Assembly: GCA_002359895.1 (NCBI GenBank)
Contig: DEOB01000010.1
Span: 1,366,125 to 1,430,124 of the forward strand
From: Stenotrophomonas sp. UBA2629
GTDB lineage: Bacteria; Pseudomonadota; Gammaproteobacteria; Xanthomonadales; Xanthomonadaceae
Reading direction: 5' to 3'
Length of the DNA: 64,000 nt
Of this stretch, positions 63,774-64,000 are shown one piece after another (the first letter of the stretch is position 1; the number at the start of each line of letters is the position of its first letter). The notes below the pieces were generated by a model. That model was not told the DNA's origin and searched no databases. It saw nothing but the letters and a program-made list of their open reading frames with translations. The translations under genes were made by a program, and so were the position numbers.

Positions 63774-64000
63774 TTACTGCTGGCTGCAGACCGGCTCGCG
63801 CCCCGCGCCCCGGCGTTCCAGTGCGACCGCGACAAGCCACAGCAGCAAACCGGCCGCTGCCGTAGCCGCGCCGACATAACCGGTGCTGGCATGGCCATAG
63901 CCTGCATTGATCGCCATGCCACCCAACCACGGGCCCAGGGCGTTGGCGGTATTGAATGCGGCGTGGTTGGAGGCGGCGGCCAGGGTTTGGGCCTCGCCAG
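63774..64000 (-). CDS. MFS transporter, C-terminal end (5' part outside window)
   Basis: The minus-strand frame entering from the right edge ends with TAA at 63774-63776 and encodes about 75 residues: 'GEAQTLAAASNHAAFNTANALGPWLGG', then a hydrophobic 'YVGAATAAAGLLLWLVAVALERRG' helix. This matches the last two helices of DHA1-type MFS exporters (AraJ/YdhP group, which carry 'ASNHAAFNIANALGAWLGG'). The substrate cannot be told. Confidence 0.75.
   Translation of the reverse strand, partial: GEAQTLAAASNHAAFNTANALGPWLGGMAINAGYGHASTGYVGAATAAAGLLLWLVAVALERRGAGREPVCSQQ

Overview
This is about 64 kb of a high-GC gammaproteobacterial chromosome, most likely Xanthomonadaceae and close to Stenotrophomonas/Xanthomonas. 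The pointers are the gene content (a large 180-kDa-type NAD-glutamate dehydrogenase, methionine synthase split into two genes, the kynurenine route to NAD, a YtrA-type ABC operon), the uniform codon use, and the repeated palindromes built from CCCTCACCCC-AACCCCTCTCCCG arms. I assign no species. I saw no rRNA, tRNA, CRISPR array, phage or insertion-sequence gene. The window reads as core genome with a few regulated accessory operons. Long ORFs antisense to real genes are GC-driven shadows and are left out.

Layout. 1-4.7 kb: end of an ACT-like gene, a small unknown gene, an ABC exporter overlapping a YigZ gene, and an ECF sigma factor with its membrane anti-sigma-like partner. 4.9-8.6 kb: a dual-GAF GGDEF-EAL protein and a LOG-family nucleosidase whose 3' end is locally duplicated. 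8.7-14.3 kb: the 2-oxoglutarate dehydrogenase operon sucA-sucB-lpdA. 14.5-20.3 kb: a GNAT protein overlapping a RoxA-like ribosomal oxygenase with an acidic tail, then purB and fumC. 20.6-25.9 kb: a seven-gene minus-strand operon (lipoprotein, YtrA/GntR regulator, ABC ATPase, ABC permease, GSGD-repeat exported protein, two DUF2884-type exported proteins) with a further similar lipoprotein behind it and a GGTG-N16-CACC operator candidate in front. 25.9-29.9 kb: exported glutathione peroxidase, FKBP isomerase, ugd, slyX and a DUF2058 gene.

29.9-37.3 kb (minus strand): MFS transporter, permuted papain-like hydrolase, metH C-terminal part, an SDR lacking the YxxxK motif, metH N-terminal part and an ArsR-methyltransferase fusion whose start codon abuts a 32-bp palindrome. 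This looks like a self-contained methionine/SAH-responsive operon. 37.4-43.7 kb: acyl-CoA dehydrogenase, then a tetR-MFP-RND efflux operon. 44.0-51.0 kb: NAD-glutamate dehydrogenase, NAD kinase, cN-I 5'-nucleotidase. 51.5-52.9 kb: a trimethylamine monooxygenase (Tmm) homologue behind about 400 bp of non-coding DNA. 52.9-59.4 kb: haaO, kynU, kmo and sbcB, then DUF2461, SRPBCC and DUF2939 genes. 59.5-64 kb: carbonic anhydrase, PaiB-like protein, two small genes, asnS, an IscA-like protein and the end of an MFS transporter.

Best candidates for undescribed biology: (1) the YtrA operon with its GSGD-repeat protein and DUF2884 paralogues; (2) the ArsR-methyltransferase/split-metH/SDR operon and its palindrome; (3) REP-like DNA that appears to have inserted in frame into the metH reactivation domain; (4) an isolated Tmm homologue with a long leader; (5) RoxA with a conspicuous acidic tail.
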